A stretch of DNA of 64,000 bases from Micropterus salmoides (GCF_014851395.1 NW_024040040.1:22239000-22302999); one strand, 5' to 3'; positions 1 to 12,547 are shown, counted from the stretch's first letter. Numbers and translations: made by a program. Notes: a model not told the origin generated them from the letters alone.

Positions 1-339
1 CTGTTGTCATCCCCAGGCTCCCTGATGTTGCCTAATGCCTTAATGTCCTCCTGGTACTGCCTGCGAATAAAGCCTTCTTCAAGGCAGTACTGGGAGAAGT
101 GTGGCAGTAGGCTCACACAGTTCGCTTGCTCCTGGCCACAGCATTTCCTCTCCTGGTCTGTAGGCATTTCCCTACAGTTACCACAAGTACACCAAGGACC
201 TCCTGGCACTCCGGCATAAGGAGGGGCATCATGTCTGCGCTGATGCATTATCAAGGCATCAAAGACCAGGCCTGGCTGCCTCTCCAGCAGAAGTGTAGAG
301 AGCTCTCTGTGTTCTTCAAGGGTCATTTCCTGAAGAAGT
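1..339 (-). CDS. P2X7-type intracellular (ballast) domain protein, partial exon
   Basis: On the - strand one open frame runs from a splice acceptor (pyrimidine-rich tract then cag, exon start at 339) through the window edge at 1. It encodes about 112 residues. The cysteine-rich core WCTCGNCREMP followed by RKCCGQE, and a later EPGDDN, are the signature of the P2X7 receptor C-terminal intracellular domain, a zinc-binding cysteine-rich module. That module is also known, without any channel, in many fish and invertebrate multi-copy proteins. No channel segments are visible, so a P2X7 receptor itself is unlikely and a free-standing ballast-domain protein is more likely. The exon is cut by the window start. 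Upstream exons should lie at higher coordinates but were not identified. The neighbouring integrase and HECT genes suggest an origin in mobile or recently amplified DNA. The family call is confident; cellular function is unknown. Confidence 0.72.
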
Positions 340-670
340 CTGAAGAAAGAGGACACAGGGAAAAATACTCAATAAGCAATATTCTCTGCTTCAATACTCT
401 GGTTACTCTGTCTCGATGTTGTTTTTAAGATTGTATCCATTCCAAATGAAATATACCGGTACTCATTATTATTATTACTATTAGTATTTAATGCACAATA
501 TTTATCATTACACTTCTGTTGATGCTGTAAATTACTTTACATGTCCACATTACCATTATTTACATTTTATAATTTGTATATTTAATTATTTGACTTGCTA
601 CTCTCTGCTGTCTCAGACGACGACTTCTTTTATCCTATGTCGGCCACTGAAGTCAGGTACATAATTTTTT

Positions 671-790
671 CCGAGTTCACAAGTAGGAAATCCAACTTCA
701 GGTGGCGTTCCATGGTACCTTTTCTAGTTGGAGGTCGGAAATTTGCCAGTTGCCTGGAACGCAGCATTAAGCTGTATTCACAGGCAGGTA
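671..790. repeat. Fragment of a dispersed inverted-repeat element
   Basis: The stretch containing gagttcacaagtaggaaatc, ggtggcgttcca and ttgcctggaacgcagcat is closely repeated at 41070-41186, where the same sequence forms the right end of a larger inverted-repeat element. Only this one end is present here. It lies just upstream of the integrase-like gene and may contribute to its 5' flank. Confidence 0.6.
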
Positions 791-952
791 ATGACATCAC
801 ACCTACATGTAACAAATCTGTTTCCTGGACTTTTTACAATAACGGCTGACAAGTGAGTGCCAGATAATTCCCTACAGTCACAGATAATGGGTTGAAAACT
901 GTTGATGGAGATCCCCTATACAACACAGCTTCTTCCCGCCAAGTAGCCTGCA

Positions 953-3900
953 ATGGCCGAATTACATCAAGACCTGAGAAGAGAACTTAGTCAAGAACTA
1001 GTAAATATTGCTCAGTGGGTGGAGGAATATGGCGTTTCGGAATTTATTTTGACAAGGGTGGAAGATGCGATGGAGAGTTGTATTGCACAATCTCCAGGAA
1101 GTAGCCACACAACTCAGAGAGGGATCTGATGTGTGGAGGACATCAACAACTGGACGACGTCCACTGGAAGTTCCTCTGGATGTAATGGAGTCCTACATTC
1201 TGCAGGGTTTACCAGCTGCTCAAATTGCTGACTTATTTGGAGTGTCAACGCGAACCATTAGAAGGTGGATGGCACATCACGGATTGAGGTAAATTTGTTG
1301 TAACGTCAGTTATCTGAATCTGATAGTCAGACAGATAAATTAAACAAATTAGGTGGATAATCGCTCATGGCTCAAAATGATTAACTGTGGCTCATAGTCA
1401 AAACCAGCACTGGTTTGCACACATGAAAAGCATTGTTGATATTAAGTTAAGGTTGCTCCAACCTGTAGCCTACATCCATGTAGCATTTATATTAATATAA
1501 AAGAAAACCATAACAGTAGGCTATGCATGACTGACATTGATTGCCTAACATTTCACGTTAGTTACCACTGCTGTTATCAACTGTTCTGACAGGCTATCTA
1601 ATTTGTACACTCCTTTGACTGACAAAGAAGTGGACAGAATTGTATTGGAGATCCACAGAAATTTCCCCAGAGCAGGATACAAGATGATCCATGGTCATAT
1701 TAAATCAAGAAGCATACATCTGCAGAGTAAGTAGGCCTATATGTTTTCTTGCAAATGGTATTAGCATATTAATGTTCGGATAACAGCTAATTGATAGAAT
1801 GGAACATTTAAATGATTCAATTGGTAGCCTGGATAGGGCAAATCCGACTGTGGGACACTAAATTAACTGATAACCATTTTATTCTTGTGTAAAAGGATGA
1901 CTGGTTAACATGTGAACTCAGATATGTTTCTGCAGGGTTGGACTGGACCGAATTACCTAGCTTTAATTTGTTTATTTCATGCTGGAAAAACGAGGAGAGG
2001 GCTGTCAGCTGAAGGCCGTTTTGGATTGACGTTAATTGTCAACTTGACCAGCTGCAGCGATAATATCCTATAGTAAGCTTTTTTTATAATACAGCAAGCA
2101 GGACAATCCACCTTGTCATTGTCTCTCTCTGTGTTTCTCAGTCAAATAAACGTTGGCGACCGTTAATAAGTCGATGTTAAGAACTTCCACGCAGCTATAT
2201 GGCCACACGTTTTAGCGTTTGTGTGTGTGCGTCTATGGTCTCAAGCCCCGTGCAGATGGATCCATGGTGTAAACAGGCGCTGTGCGAGTTAACAGCTGTG
2301 GGTGGGAACCATGACAACGGCTTATGTGCGCTGCCAAATCTCTTAACTGTGTTTTCTTTATAGGCTATACAAACATTATAATATATCTAGGCCTATTTTG
2401 TGTTGTTTGATTTCTGGACACTGCTAAACACTGTGATCAGTAGTTGTTTTGTAGGCGTGCTGTTTGCACTTTTGCATTATAAGCATAATGTTAAGCTATA
2501 GCTTATGTTTTTTGATAATTTGATGATTGATGCTAAAATATAGGCCTAAAGATAATCATTTGAACATCTGAGCAGACTATAGCTTATATAGTCTATCACT
2601 ATTCTATTATTATCTAGTCTATTTTTTTCAGTATAGGCTAATTGTGTTATCATTACGATTGGTTTAGGCTATTTCTCAGGGTTTTTATTAGGTTTACCTT
2701 GAAAACCCAGTGTTCAGATAGGCTACCAATGGTCAGTCCCAGATGTTTGTATTTTGTAATGTGGATAACTTTCTTCCCAGATGAACAAAGTGGCCAAATC
2801 TATAGCCTACCTAGCTTGGTACCCATTACATCAACAAATAGTTGATGTTAGTCTACAATGTTAGTTGTATGGTGGTTTGTGTGAACTGGGTGGCCTGGGA
2901 TGGAGTCAAATTTCCCAGCCTTTGTGCCAGTCTGCCCCTGACTGAGGGAGTTGACATGGCTTAGATCTAGCACCAACACCATGAACTGTATGTGCACTAG
3001 ATGTCGCCCACAACATGCTGGAAAACCCAAGTTTACTGAGCCAACTGGCACCACACAGTTTAAACAGAACACGTTAATGAAGCAAAACAGCAGCTTAAAA
3101 CATAAAATATTTCTAGACAGATACACAAATAAAACAGCATCGCAACTTCCAGTATGTGGATTTGTTAAGCACCATTCACTTAAAATGTGATTGTGAACTA
3201 AAATAAAACAGCACTTTGTAGGCTAGTTTGTATATTAATCAAAGGATTGATCAGTAATACAGTTAAAAAAGGTAAAAAGTGAAAAATTACATTGCAGGTT
3301 GCAGGTTCTGCCTGTTGACCACAGTGCTCCTTGTAAAAAAGTTAGTCTGGAGCCCTGCTGGAGCCCTGCTCTGCCCTGTAGCTTCAACAACATATAACTG
3401 TATATGATAGGTATTTGCACTTCAACAATGCTGGACATTGGCTACGATATGACACATATTTCTATTTGCTTTGCTTACGGCAGGGTATGATGTAATTTCT
3501 TGCCAATAAAAGTGCGAGTACTTGTTCAAATTTGTTCAGATATATTGTCTTTAGATGTGTATAATCTCAACAGGTAAACACAATGCCAAATCAAAGTCAT
3601 TTAAAGATAGCAATTAATTATAGTCTACCCATGCTACAAATATCAATGTAACTTTCTGTGCTTCTGAAATGCAGCCCATCGTGTGCAGGACTCCTTACGA
3701 AGGGTGGGTCCTGAGGGTACCCTGGCACGACAATTATCCATGCACATCCTGAGATGCAGACAATATAGTGTCCCTGCCCCGAACAGTTTGTGGCACATCG
3801 ATGGTAATCACAAACTTATAAGGTTGGTATTCCAACATTGTTTATCACAGATATGTGTAGATATACTTTGGAATGACACAGTTAACTGTTTTTTGTCCCC

Positions 3901-5600
3901 AAACCTGCTGTATGAAATACAAATGTCGATTGTCATAACTAATTTTACAGATGGAGGATTGTCATCCATGGTGGAGTGGATGGATTTAGTAGACTCATTG
4001 TTTATATAAGATGTGCTACTAACAAACGATCCACCACTGTTCTGGACAGTTTCATGTCAGCTGTTGCTCAGTATGGCTTACCATCCCGCGTTAGGTCTGA
4101 TAAGGTAAAGTAATACACTTAAATTACATATTGTGATTGTAATAAAAGTCACAATTAGCCACAATGTCAATGGGAAGGGAAGACTACAGGATCAACCTGT
4201 TTAGCATTAAAGTATTGGATGGTCAATATCTTTTACTATTGAACACTATACGAATCTTATGTAAAAGTTATATAGTCAATGTCTAAGTCTATTTTTGCAT
4301 TAATAAAAATATATTTACTTATTTGGAAGGTGGAGAAAATGTTGCAGTTGCACATTACATGGTGAACTTGAGAGGACCAAACCAACATTCCCACATCACA
4401 GGACACAGTGTGCGTAATCAACGGTATGTATTGGTTTGGTATAAGGTCTACAGTGTAAAAATAAGTAACATGATAAAATACATGTTCATTGGTGATAAAT
4501 ATTTTTACTAGTTAGCCTATTAGCTGTAACATTTGGAGTTCATTTTCTTTCCATTTTTGTCAACAGAATAGAAAGACTATGGAGAGATGTCTATGGGAAT
4601 GTCCTTCATCTATTCCACACCATCTTCTTCAATTTGGAAGCAGAAGGAATGAGAGACAATGAAAGAGATCTGTTCGCTCTCCATTGGATCTATCTTCCTC
4701 AAGTGCAACAACATCTCCAGGTATTCAAGGAGGCCTGGAATCACCACAAACTGAGGACAGAGGGAAATCAGTCCCCCATGCATCTCTGGCTCAGCCAGCC
4801 AAGGGAGGGAAATGCAGATAACCCAACTCAGGTATAACTGCAGCGTTTTGTTGTTTTTTTTTTGATGGTTGATTTTCTCCAAAAACATCCCAGTCAAAAT
4901 TCCAAAGTTAGGTCCAAGTCTTCAACAAGGGAATGTGAGGATGCTTAGCCCATTCCAATTAGCAGAATTCTGACATCTCACACTACCAGTGATAATAACC
5001 AGTGAAATCTACACCACAGATGTTGCCTTGAATGGCATTTGACACTATTGTTGTCTTAGTTATGTTTTTTCTATTTTTAAAATTCTGACAATAATTCTAT
5101 AGAACTTTATCTAGAATAGTATACTTAGTATATAGTATGTAGTTACAAACCCAGTTGATCTGTTCAGGTTGGCGATGATTATGGGATTGACTGGACAGGC
5201 CCTCACAACCCATACCCACAAGATGTCATCGTACCTGAGACACAACTACCACGTCAGCTTACAGAGGCCGAAGTTGCAATGTTACCAAATCCAACAATTC
5301 CTCTCTCAGATGCACTACAGGCATACATGGATACTGTAAATATTCTTAAAGACATTCTTCAAATTTAAAGAGTAAACATTAATTAGCATGTGCATGTCCA
5401 GATGTGTTTTTACTTAATTTATAACAGATTAGTACATTCACACTGACCTTTTGAACATCTTAACTGTCAGCTGGACATCAAGACAAAATCTTTTGTAGTT
5501 ATGTGATGTATAATAGAGTATACATTTTGTTGTTTGTCTGTAGGTTTGTTAAACATTTGTTTGTCACCTTGTACAGGAACAGCAGTTTGATTTCACATAA
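953..5600 (+). pseudogene. Spliced integrase-like DDE transposase gene, frameshifted
   Basis: Eight exons with GT-AG introns: 953-1288, 1593-1726, 3675-3822, 3951-4104, 4330-4423, 4567-4831, 5168-5335 and 5577-5600 (stop TAA), with AATAAA at 5687. Exon 1 encodes an acidic helical N-terminus, then a helix-turn-helix (around IADLFGVSTRTIRRWM). Exons 3-6 encode a retroviral/IS3-type integrase core. The expected triad is the D of LWHIDGNHK, the D of RVRSDK and the E of RIERLW. This is the fish and invertebrate multi-copy family with conserved DGNHKLI and VHGG.DG.SR blocks. The frame is broken twice: an extra G in GGG at 1121-1123 sends the N-terminal frame to TGA at 1127, and the exon 4/5 junction is one base short of keeping phase. 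Domesticated and transposon-borne members both exist; this copy looks decayed. Function inferred: DNA strand transfer. Confidence 0.78.
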
Positions 5601-5686
5601 AGTTCAAGATGCCAAGCAACTTTGGATGTCAGCTATATTACTCTATTTGTAGAAAACAGCAACTGAATTGTGTGCATGTCAAATCT

Positions 5687-5692
5687 AATAAA
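5687..5692 (+). terminator. Polyadenylation signal of the integrase-like gene
   Basis: AATAAA lies 87 bases after the TAA stop of the last integrase exon and before the convergent HECT-like gene ends at 5967. It fits the 3' end of a transcript about 5.7 kb into the window. Confidence 0.55.
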
Positions 5693-5966
5693 CTACTTCT
5701 AAACATTTAGAACTTGTAATTTCTTTGCTGAAAATGGTGCCGGACTTTCTAGATTTCAACTTTAACAGAATGAACACATGCATAAAACTGACTAACTTAC
5801 ATTTTTACACCCTAAGGAGCTGCCTGAGGATTCTCTGTATTCATAGTTGCTATCTGAACTCTTTTCAACATTCCAGAGATAAAACAACAACATTTAACAT
5901 ATTAAAACTAATAATTCTGGTTGTAAAATTAAAGCGATCATTAATCCAGTTTACAATGGTTTGGCC

Positions 5967-8900
5967 TTAAACAAGCCCAAATCCACTTTCCACGGTGTTG
6001 ATGCTTGCAAGTAGAGCTTCACGAAAAACACTGTATGACTGATAATGTGATGGGAGCTTCAGTGTTTCGAAGCATGTGCTGGCTGTAGGCATGCTGCCAC
6101 GTCCAACTTTGACGACAAGTTCGTGTGGAAGAACTTCCCATCCATGCCAGAACTTCAGCAGCTGTAGGAGATCTTCTGACGATGCTAAAATTAATTTTAT
6201 TACAACTTCATTAGTTTGTATTGGTGGATTTGGCGCATATAGAAAAACAAAGACCGTTCACTTGGCCATCTTGACAGACTTTCCTTTTTCAAAACCGTGC
6301 AGAATGTGTTGGCAGGGCAGCAAAAGCAATTATTGCTATGTCTAGGGCAGATATCTTTTGAAAAATGTGATCTAAATGCATTAAATCTGTCACCTTTTAC
6401 AAGACAGAAGCCAAACTTGGGGTTACATGTGCAACTAACACTTTCAGGTAAAATGTCAATGGTGTGTTTATGTATGTGGATTTTTGTATATGAGTGTATA
6501 ACATTTCGGTAGTGTTTGAGAATATTTCAGCTGTAATTGTGAAAAGTCTGTCAAGTTTATTTCTGTTGACATTTTAAATTTATATATGAGAGTTGAAAAG
6601 CATAGTGTACACTACATCAGTAGGGAATGTGAGAGGTTTTCAATTAAGAGTATTTTAGTTGGTTAACTGGGAGAGTCTTATAATACATACCATGTGAAAA
6701 ATGACGTATTTGTAAATGCAAGCCAAATTTTGGATTATGTCCCCATATGGCTCCTAGATCACCTATTCAGCACATTCTCATTCATCGTAAATGTACTTGG
6801 AGCTTGGACTTTCATTTAATGTATAAAATCAATTGAGGACCATGAATATGATTGGAGTACCACAAGTGAAGATACTATATGGAAACATCTTCAATAAATT
6901 TTCTCAAGAATCCAGATATGTGACATTTGTCTTCAAGACTTGTATCATCATCCTCGTCATCAGTGTCGGACTGCATTGGCCAAGTTACTCTGTCCAGAAT
7001 CACCTATATGATAAAAAAGATCATTCAAATCACACAATTAATGTTGGGTAGTAGTCAACGGTAGCAGTTAATCATAATTACTGTTTGCATACATACGTGT
7101 GGCTGGTAAGAAACAGAAGAGCTCCTTGGAAAGAGCAATGGGATGGTGTCTGGCCTCTCTGTCAGCTGATCCATTACACGTGTTTCTTTTAGTCCTCTCT
7201 TTAGCTGTTTAATTTGCTGTCGAGATCGGCCAAGAACCTATAAAAAGCAATGCTTTTTTTGACACTTCATAATATCCATATAAGAAGATGATCATTTTTT
7301 AAACACAACGTAGCATCAAATCCATTTCGTTCTTGTAACATTTGTGCCTTCAAAGTTACATTTATGATAAACAAGGAAAATCCACTTGCATAAAGTTCAT
7401 TTTTTTTGAACAGTAATATTTTTTATTAAAAAGTTACATGTAGGATTTGTGAAAGAGCTTACAGTAATCATTCGCTCAAATTTTTAAGATGGCAAATAAT
7501 AAATTAAATCTAGCAAAATTATATATAACTCACTGCATGAAAAAGGAGCTTCTCCAGTAGCCATCTCTTGTTTTCATTGGTCACTCCTGGGAGATCCCAC
7601 CCCAGTGCCAACTCTTGGATGGACCGCTTCTGCTCTGCCGTCAGTATTGTGGACCCTTCAAGCTGTTTAAAACATTTGAACAAATATTTAGAGTAATACA
7701 AATTTAATGCAGGTACAAAATAATTTATAAATTCAGGTAAGGTGAAATGTATACCAGTCTGACTGTCTCCCTGACATCTGTGTCACAGCAGTCTTCCATG
7801 TCAATGCAGGCCATTTCAGGCATTCCACCACTCAAAACATGGACAATGGCTTGGCTTAGACCAGTCAGACATGGACCATTGTGCAAGAAAGAATGACCTA
7901 TGATGCGTCCGGCAACTAAGAAAAGGTCACTATCTACAATGACTTGTGACATCGAGGGCACAAGATGATCCTTTTCCCCTTCGAACAACAAGGTCTTTCC
8001 GTTTCCTGAAAGATTTAGAAATACACTTGATGTATGAAGTTATTGTGATAATTAAATACAACAAATAGTGCCAATATCTGGTATTAAGATATCATATCAC
8101 AAAATTGTCATACTAACCAATTTTCCATTGAAATCCAAATTGCATTTGGACATTATAGTAGAAAGGCAATGCCTGGTCACACCTTCCCCAATAGCTGCAT
8201 CACCTATGATAAGAATACAAAATGTACATACACTCTTGCTTACCTCCGCCAAGGTAGGAAATATTTTTGCCGCATCTGTGTGTTTGTGCCTTTGTCCATA
8301 CATTACAAACTTTTCCAAAAGTTGGGCACAGATTTGGAAAAAACACAGTAAGAAGGTTGGTTATAGGCCAAGGAAAAACTGATAAACTTTTCATGCCGAC
8401 TAACAAAAAGGGTCTGCTCTACTGAGGACACACTGTAGTTCCTGAGTACAGTGGATAATGTGTCTTTGTATTACTTGCTGTACCTTCAAGTGTGCATTGG
8501 AAGGGAGCAGTCCAATCCACCTTTGGCCTTTTATAGAAGGCAAGAATTCTCTTCTTCCTGTCTTCAGAGGAGTCCCTAAGGTCCATTCTAAAGTGTAGCT
8601 CCTGGCCGGATTTTTTCAGAATACTTTCCCTGAAGAGCTTTGCAGCCTGTACTGCATCATGAACCCTCTTCCAATCTTAAATTAGAAAAACAAGAACAAC
8701 GTTCCTTGTAATGTTAACATTTATAGGCAACATTTTCTAATAAGTTAATATGCTACACAAACCATTGTCTGACTCCATGTATGTACAGCTCTCCGTGGAA
8801 TCTGTCAGATCTATGGACTGAATCAAAGACTCTGATGGCCCTGAGGTGGATGCCGATGATGCTGTCATCTCTTCACTGACTACAGGTGACGCTGTCAGCA

Positions 8901-11022
8901 CCTCAGCTGCTTGTGTTTCTGGCCTTATTTCAAGAGTGTTCATAATTCAGTGATACAGTGTTTCAAGACAAAGTTTTAGTGCTTTACATAATCGCCTATG
9001 ACTGTTTAATTAAAGTTAGTTATTTCAATACTTATACAACCATCACAAAACAGTTTATAAAACAGTACATAGTTGACATACCTCTTGCATGCATCAGTGT
9101 GTGCCTTTATTTCCACAAATTGGAATTCACCCCCACAAGACAGGCACGTGATGAGAGGTCCCATTGTCTGTGAGGATCCACTACTAGGAATGGCTTACAT
9201 ATGTAGTTATTGGCATGTTATTCAGAAATTAGTGAAAACTGGCAACATACCAGTGTCACACACACATACCTTACTCCCTAAATGTTTTTTTCATAATTGG
9301 CCCTATCTTTGTTGCAAAAGCATTTAGAAACTATCCTAAAAATTTACCTTACATTTCAAACTTAGACTGACCTTATCCGTATTCAGACTTCTTTGAAGGG
9401 GTCTGATGTAAATAGTGGCATGACCAATCATTGTCTCAGCAGACTTTAGAAACTTTACATTGTAGCCTGTACTTGGGCAGGCAATGAGCAGCAGTTCTCT
9501 GCTCCGTGTTGAGCCACGGATTTTCATGAGTTCAAACCCCCCTGCTTCGCTCAGTTTTGGGTATGCTTCCATCAGGCACTGCTTAAAATAGTCTGGGGAG
9601 GACTCTTGTCCTACAACAAACAATAAACCATTATTGACAGCACCAGAAACTACAGTATGTAAAAATATGTCACAAATAGCCTACTTGATTTAAATAAAAC
9701 AATGAACTTTTCATTAACCAAACAAATGTTATCTTATATAATAGATGTCTATGAAGATTCTCAGTCATCCAGGTCATAGTTATCCAACGAAGGTTAAAAT
9801 CAAGGGCAACTGGACTTGGTTGAAGATACTGGAAGACGTTTCGTCCCTCATCCAAAGGACTTCTTCAGTTCTGACTGACTGGCAGGGAAACTCAGTTATT
9901 TAACCTCAGTGGAGTCGCTGGCCCGGGTCATTGATACCGCTGGTTCGTTAGTGTTCCTTGTTGCTGTGACGACAGTCGTTACAGTCGTTAAGACTACCTG
10001 TGGCCAAGACTGAACGACCATCGTTGGTATCTTCACCTGAGGTCAATAGGTTACGATTGTTGAGTTTCCTGGGAAGTGATGAACACAGACCTGTATATTG
10101 GGGAGACTAAACAACCACTACACAAACGCATGGCTCAACACAGAAGGGCCAACTCCTCAGGTCAAGACTCTGCAGTCTACTTACATCTGAAGGACAGAGG
10201 ACACTCGTTTGAGGACCACCAGGTGCACATTTTAGACAGAGAAGATGGATGGTTTGAAAGAGGTGTCAAGGAAGCCAACTACACCAGGGTTGAGAAGCCG
10301 TCATTGAACAGGGGAGGGGGTCTACGCCACCACTTACAATGCTGTCCTTTCATCACTTCCCAGGAAACTCAACATACGTAACCTATTGACCTCAGGTGAA
10401 GATACCAACGATGGTCGTTCAGTCTTGGCCACAGGTAGTCTTAACGACTGTAACGACTGTCGTCACAGCAACAAGGAACACTAACGAACCAGCGGCGATG
10501 ACCCGGGCCAACGACCCCACTGAGGATATAGCTGAGTTTCCCTGCCAGTCAGTCAGAACCGAAGAAGTCCTTTGGATGAGGGACGAAACGTCTTCCAGTA
10601 TCTTCAACCAAGTCCAGTTGCCCTTGATTTTAACCTTCGTTGGATACTTATATAATAGACTATTACGCAAAAAAGGTTATGATTAATAAATGATGAATGA
10701 TGTGGATATTGCTTTTTTCATAGGACAAATTATAGTAAAATCATGTGATAATGTGCTGTAAAGGCTTTATCCAGAGAAAATGTAATGAATATTGATGGAA
10801 TCTGATAATCTTACCTTGAAAAGTTATTCTTTTTTCTCCTAAACCAGCATCTGCCAGTTCACATTTCTGCTAGCGAGTGGGTACCAGTGTGGACGTTTTA
10901 CTGCTTAAACAGCAGAACATGTGTGTAAATGTTACCACGCTTGTAGCTCCAAGATGGCGAGAGCTTCCCGAGGTACTTCGATGGCGAACTCCTGTAGGGG
11001 GCAAAGAGTCTTGCCACTTCTG
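5967..11022 (-). pseudogene. HECT-type E3 ubiquitin ligase-like gene with UBZ finger, degraded
   Basis: Exons on the - strand, 5' to 3': 11022-10815, 9610-9372, 9167-9082, 8923-8763, 8675-8484, 8203-8118, 8005-7755, 7662-7534, 7237-7097, 7003-6887 and 6184-5967 (stop TAA). The first two give the N-terminal LFAPY/AGLGEKRITF and GGFEL/IYIRPLQR blocks of a multi-copy fish HECT family. The third is a C-x2-C...H-x3-C (UBZ/Rad18-like) finger. The fifth leads into the HECT fold, continuing to LLFEGEKDHLVPS. The last exon holds the catalytic cysteine in PTASTCFETLKLP. Family role: ubiquitin transfer through that cysteine. Damage: frameshift and an in-frame TAG (near 10871) in the first exon, and phase mismatches of one base at the 8118/8005 and 6887/6184 junctions. 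A Penelope-type insertion sits in the 10815-9610 intron. Related fish proteins are often labelled G2/M-phase E3 ligase-like; the biological role here is unknown. Confidence 0.75.
9775..10655 (+). mobile_element. Penelope-like retroelement remnant in long inverted repeat
   Basis: A left arm (9775-10082) and right arm (10350-10655) are inverted copies about 306 bp long at high identity, around a 267-bp centre. The + frame 10076-10381 encodes a GIY-YIG nuclease module: LYIGETKQPLHKRMAQHRR, then HSFEDHQV, WFERGVKEA and the terminal KPSLNRGGGLR. That module order is typical of the C-terminus of Penelope-like elements, whose copies often carry inverted partial LTR-like ends. No reverse transcriptase domain remains. 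The insertion lies within an intron of the HECT-like gene. A GIY-YIG tail from another retroelement class is the alternative. Confidence 0.68.
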
Positions 11023-11180
11023 CTGAAAAAGAAAAGGAGTGTTAGTTTGCCAGCCTCAATGTATGATAGTACTTCCACTGTAATCGTTTGTGCCAAAATT
11101 TTACCATGGTATAAATGATTACCATGAAAATGTACCATACTTCTATGGTAAACTATCTCCACAATACCATGCATCAGATA

Positions 11181-11725
11181 TACAGTGCCTATAAAAAGTA
11201 TTCACCCTTGGATGTTTCACCCTTTGGTTTCTTTTATACATGAAATTATGGTCAGTATAATTTTTTGACAGGAATTTGCCAAAAAAACTCTTTAATTAAA
11301 GTGAAAACAAACTAATGTCAATTAATTAAATACATATAAAGTTAAGAATATGATTGTATAAATATTCACCCCCTTCAGGTCTGTATTTAGTAGATGCACC
11401 GCTATTACAGCACTGACTCTGTGTGGATATGTTTCAATCGGGCTGGCACATCTGGACACTGCAATTTTTCTCCATTCTTCCTTGCAAAACAGCTAAAGCT
11501 CTGTCAGGTTGCTCAGGAAACGGGCGTGAACAGCTCTTTTCAAGTACAGCCACAAATTCTCGATTGGATTGAGATCTGGGCTTTGACTTGGCCACTCCAG
11601 AACATTGACCTTGTTGTCTTTGAACCATTTCTGTGAAGCTTTTGCTGGATGCTTGGGAGCGTTGTCTTGCTGTCTTGCTGGAAAAAATCTTCTCCTAAGT
11701 TGTAGTTCTCTTGCAGACGGAGTCA
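11181..11725 (-). mobile_element. Tc1-like DNA transposon, truncated
   Basis: The end tacagtgcctataaaaagta at 11181 matches the typical terminal sequence of fish Tc1-like elements. Reading the - strand from about 11700 to 11400 gives a decayed transposase C-terminus with DNAPKH, WPSQSPDLNPIENLW and downstream WRKI. DNAPKH holds the second catalytic aspartate and PIENLW the final glutamate (DD34E class). The N-terminal half and opposite terminal repeat are missing, and a stop follows SNLTEL, so it cannot be autonomous. Confidence 0.8.
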
Positions 11726-12009
11726 GATTATAGAGTTTATAATGTATTTTGTATAAATACAAATTTTTCTGGCCCCATCGGGGCACCGTTATTGTCGAGC
11801 CCTGAATCAATAGCATTTGTTTTCTTATTCACTGTTTCAGGTTAAATCAGATTTGAATTATATGACATGGCTCTTGTCTCTCGAGACATAACATTATACT
11901 ATGCTAGACACTATAGCAGTATAGATAAGCTCAGACCTTATTGATTTTCGGGTTTTGACAAATTTGGAACAGAGTTCTTATAGAACCGGGTCTCGATCCC
12001 CACCCTTAA

Positions 12010-12219
12010 GATGATGATACACGGAGCAACTTTTAGAGCAATCGTGCAGGGCAACATTGCCGTCAATGGTAATGAGTAAAGATTAATACGGTAATCCCCT
12101 TCCCCCACCACTCTGCAACCCGCCCCGTAACCCCGCTATGCGTTCAAAACATAGTCAGACTTGCCACTAGCAAGATTGCCCAGCAACATTGCTCAAAAAG
12201 TTGCTCCGTGTATCATCAA
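12010..12219. mobile_element. Short MITE with terminal inverted repeats
   Basis: The left end gatgatacacggagcaactt and the right end (gttgctccgtgtatcatc) are inverted copies. The similarity continues inward through gagcaat and ggcaacat/agcaacattg motifs. Total length is about 210 bp with no coding capacity, so it is a non-autonomous element; the superfamily (possibly hAT) is not assignable by eye. Confidence 0.75.
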
Positions 12220-12547
12220 CTTTAATTAAGTTCTGTTAAAAACGTTTGTGTGGTCCCCTTTTTATATGCATCATTTTAGGCTTTGTAAACAAGACATATT
12301 TGGTTTATGCTTTATTATAGATTAAAACATGCAGTCCATATACTGAAAAAAAAAAATCTAACAAGTTGTTGCAATCTAGAGAGGAGCCACAGGGGCACGT
12401 AAGTTACACAATGGATCGCTGGCCTCCGTGCCAGAAACTTTTTTCAGTGACGTTACCGTTAGCATAATGTAAGTTAACTTGCAGCATTCGTTCGCCTATT
12501 ACATTGCTAACTTCAACACATATTAAGCAACAATAATTTACACCTAC

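Noticed and set aside
10575..10600. Possible hammerhead ribozyme core (gatgaggg, cgaaacgtc) in the Penelope-like arm
   Set aside because: The catalytic ctgatga box is not intact and no stem III with loop can form after gaaa; at most a degenerate remnant.
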